From Pseudoflavitalea rhizosphaerae (GTDB lineage: Bacteria > Bacteroidota > Bacteroidia > Chitinophagales > Chitinophagaceae): a stretch of 64,000 nucleotides of DNA. Below the pieces are notes generated by a model that was not told where the DNA came from, did no database searches, and saw only the letters and a list, made by a program, of their open reading frames with translations. Below, piece by piece: positions 63,347-64,000 of the stretch; within the stretch, counting starts at the first letter, position 1; every line of letters begins with the position of its first letter. The DNA lies in assembly GCF_003991355.1 (NCBI RefSeq), contig NZ_RCSU01000003.1, positions 496,001-560,000 on the forward strand, given 5' to 3'. Made by a program: the position numbers and the translations under genes.

Positions 63347-63994
63347 TTATGGCGCCGGTTTCAAACGCTGGTCCATGGCCTTGTTGCGTAACCTGTTGAG
63401 CACGGAATCCTTCCTGCGTTTCAGGTCCGCTGAATCCGGTTTTATTTTGGGGTTGACTGTACTACGCTTTAAATTTTTAGCGATAGAGTCTGCTCTCAAT
63501 TTGTTGGCAACCGAGTCAGCTTTCCGTTTGTTGGCGATAGAGTCCCTGTAAAATTTAGCGTATACAGTGTCCTTCATTTTCAGGTTCTGTAGTGAATCTT
63601 TTCTCTGTTGTTCACGCTGGCGTTCCTGCAACTCTTCATCCCTTTTACGATTGGCTTGCGTATAGATGGAATCGAACATCGACTTACTGATATCCGGGCG
63701 CGACAAATAGAACCTGTAGCTTTTCAGGAATTCTTCCTGTGTAATATCATGGATCTGGAATACCTGGTCGTAGAGTTTGAGGGTCTCCGTTTTGATATCC
63801 TTGCGTTTGGAGGTATCCGAAGGAAAATAGGTGATAGCATAGCGATCCGCCAGGATCATATCCCACATCACTGCCTGCATCGACTCACGGTCCAGCACAC
63901 CTGAAGGGACTTTATTCTTATCAGAGCAGGCGCCGAAACCCAGCGCCAGGGCTACTCCTATGATCAATACGATATTGCCTCTCTTCCGCTTCAC
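63347..63994 (-). CDS. DUF4296 lipoprotein
   Basis: 215 residues (start not certain: GTG at 63994, six bases from the window edge). Signal peptide with lipobox GFGAC, a DUF4296 domain (about 30-115: [25 protein letters not shown]...[28 protein letters not shown]), then a long charged helical tail with repeated D-S-(I/V)-A-N-K-x-(R/K)-A-D-S motifs (about 125-200) that probably forms a coiled coil. The role of DUF4296 is unknown. Same direction as scoAB, 62 bp upstream of scoA. Confidence 0.88.
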   Translation of the reverse strand: MKRKRGNIVLIIGVALALGFGACSDKNKVPSGVLDRESMQAVMWDMILADRYAITYFPSDTSKRKDIKTETLKLYDQVFQIHDITQEEFLKSYRFYLSRPDISKSMFDSIYTQANRKRDEELQERQREQQRKDSLQNLKMKDTVYAKFYRDSIANKRKADSVANKLRADSIAKNLKRSTVNPKIKPDSADLKRRKDSVLNRLRNKAMDQRLKPAP

Positions 63995-64000
63995 TAAGGG

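Overview
The window reads as chromosomal DNA of a Bacteroidota bacterium, most likely family Chitinophagaceae. The basis is a SusC/SusD pair, type IX secretion genes (sprA, a PorE-like OmpA lipoprotein-type protein, and a protein with a type B C-terminal sorting domain), futalosine-pathway menaquinone genes, DUF3467, DUF4105 and DUF4296 proteins, and promoters of the Bacteroidota type (TTTG, about 19-21 nt, then TAnnTTTG). Placement to family is inference; no rRNA or tRNA gene was seen.

Layout. 1-4.5 kb: 5' part of gltB, a lipoprotein gene and a stand-alone LytTR regulator. 4.5-5.7 kb: an IS1595-type transposase-like gene with altered catalytic positions, followed on the same strand by two tandem hairpin-linker-hairpin-T-tract modules. 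5.9-12.7 kb: fused E1 2-oxoacid dehydrogenase, a FAH-family hydrolase, pth, prs-rplY, a small membrane protein, radC and a DUF3467 protein. 12.8-18.5 kb: a susC-susD-DUF1735 nutrient-uptake operon. 18.6-30.6 kb: two outer-membrane barrel genes, folD, queE, a PorE-like gene, an inverted-repeat island, dprA, guaB, a DUF4105 protein and an alpha/beta hydrolase. 30.8-50.7 kb: a gliding/T9SS-type PKD protein, an SDR, a secreted protein, sprA-ruvA, fabH, a GNAT, an S41 protease, fabD, two 6-pyruvoyltetrahydropterin synthase homologues with folE, and mqnB-mqnD. 50.8-53.1 kb: photolyase and a class IV aminotransferase. 53.1-61.8 kb: a signalling island with four NarL-type response regulators, two DesK/NarX-type kinases, two seven-helix membrane proteins and a small protein of unknown function. 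61.9-64 kb: scoA-scoB and a DUF4296 lipoprotein.

The most interesting observation is at 4.6-5.0 kb. If the two modules are transcribed from the minus strand, each RNA has a 25-26 nt linker between two hairpins whose stems differ by compensating changes. The linker of the first module is perfectly antisense, over 20 nt, to the translation start of the susC gene 13.7 kb away (20-nt word at 4628-4647 and, inverted, at 18387-18406). That suggests a family of trans-acting antisense RNAs aimed at TonB-dependent receptor start codons, sitting beside a possibly domesticated transposase. The susC promoter also carries a perfect 18-bp palindrome exactly between its two promoter boxes.

Other structure not explained by genes: a four-copy family of REP-like palindromic elements placed behind genes, three of them between convergent genes; a roughly 110-bp repeat found twice upstream of paralogous response regulators; a long imperfect inverted repeat in front of dprA; a seven-helix gene without an ordinary start codon that could be joined by a -1 slip; and several genes whose TAnnTTTG box lies only a few bases before the ATG, suggesting leaderless transcripts.
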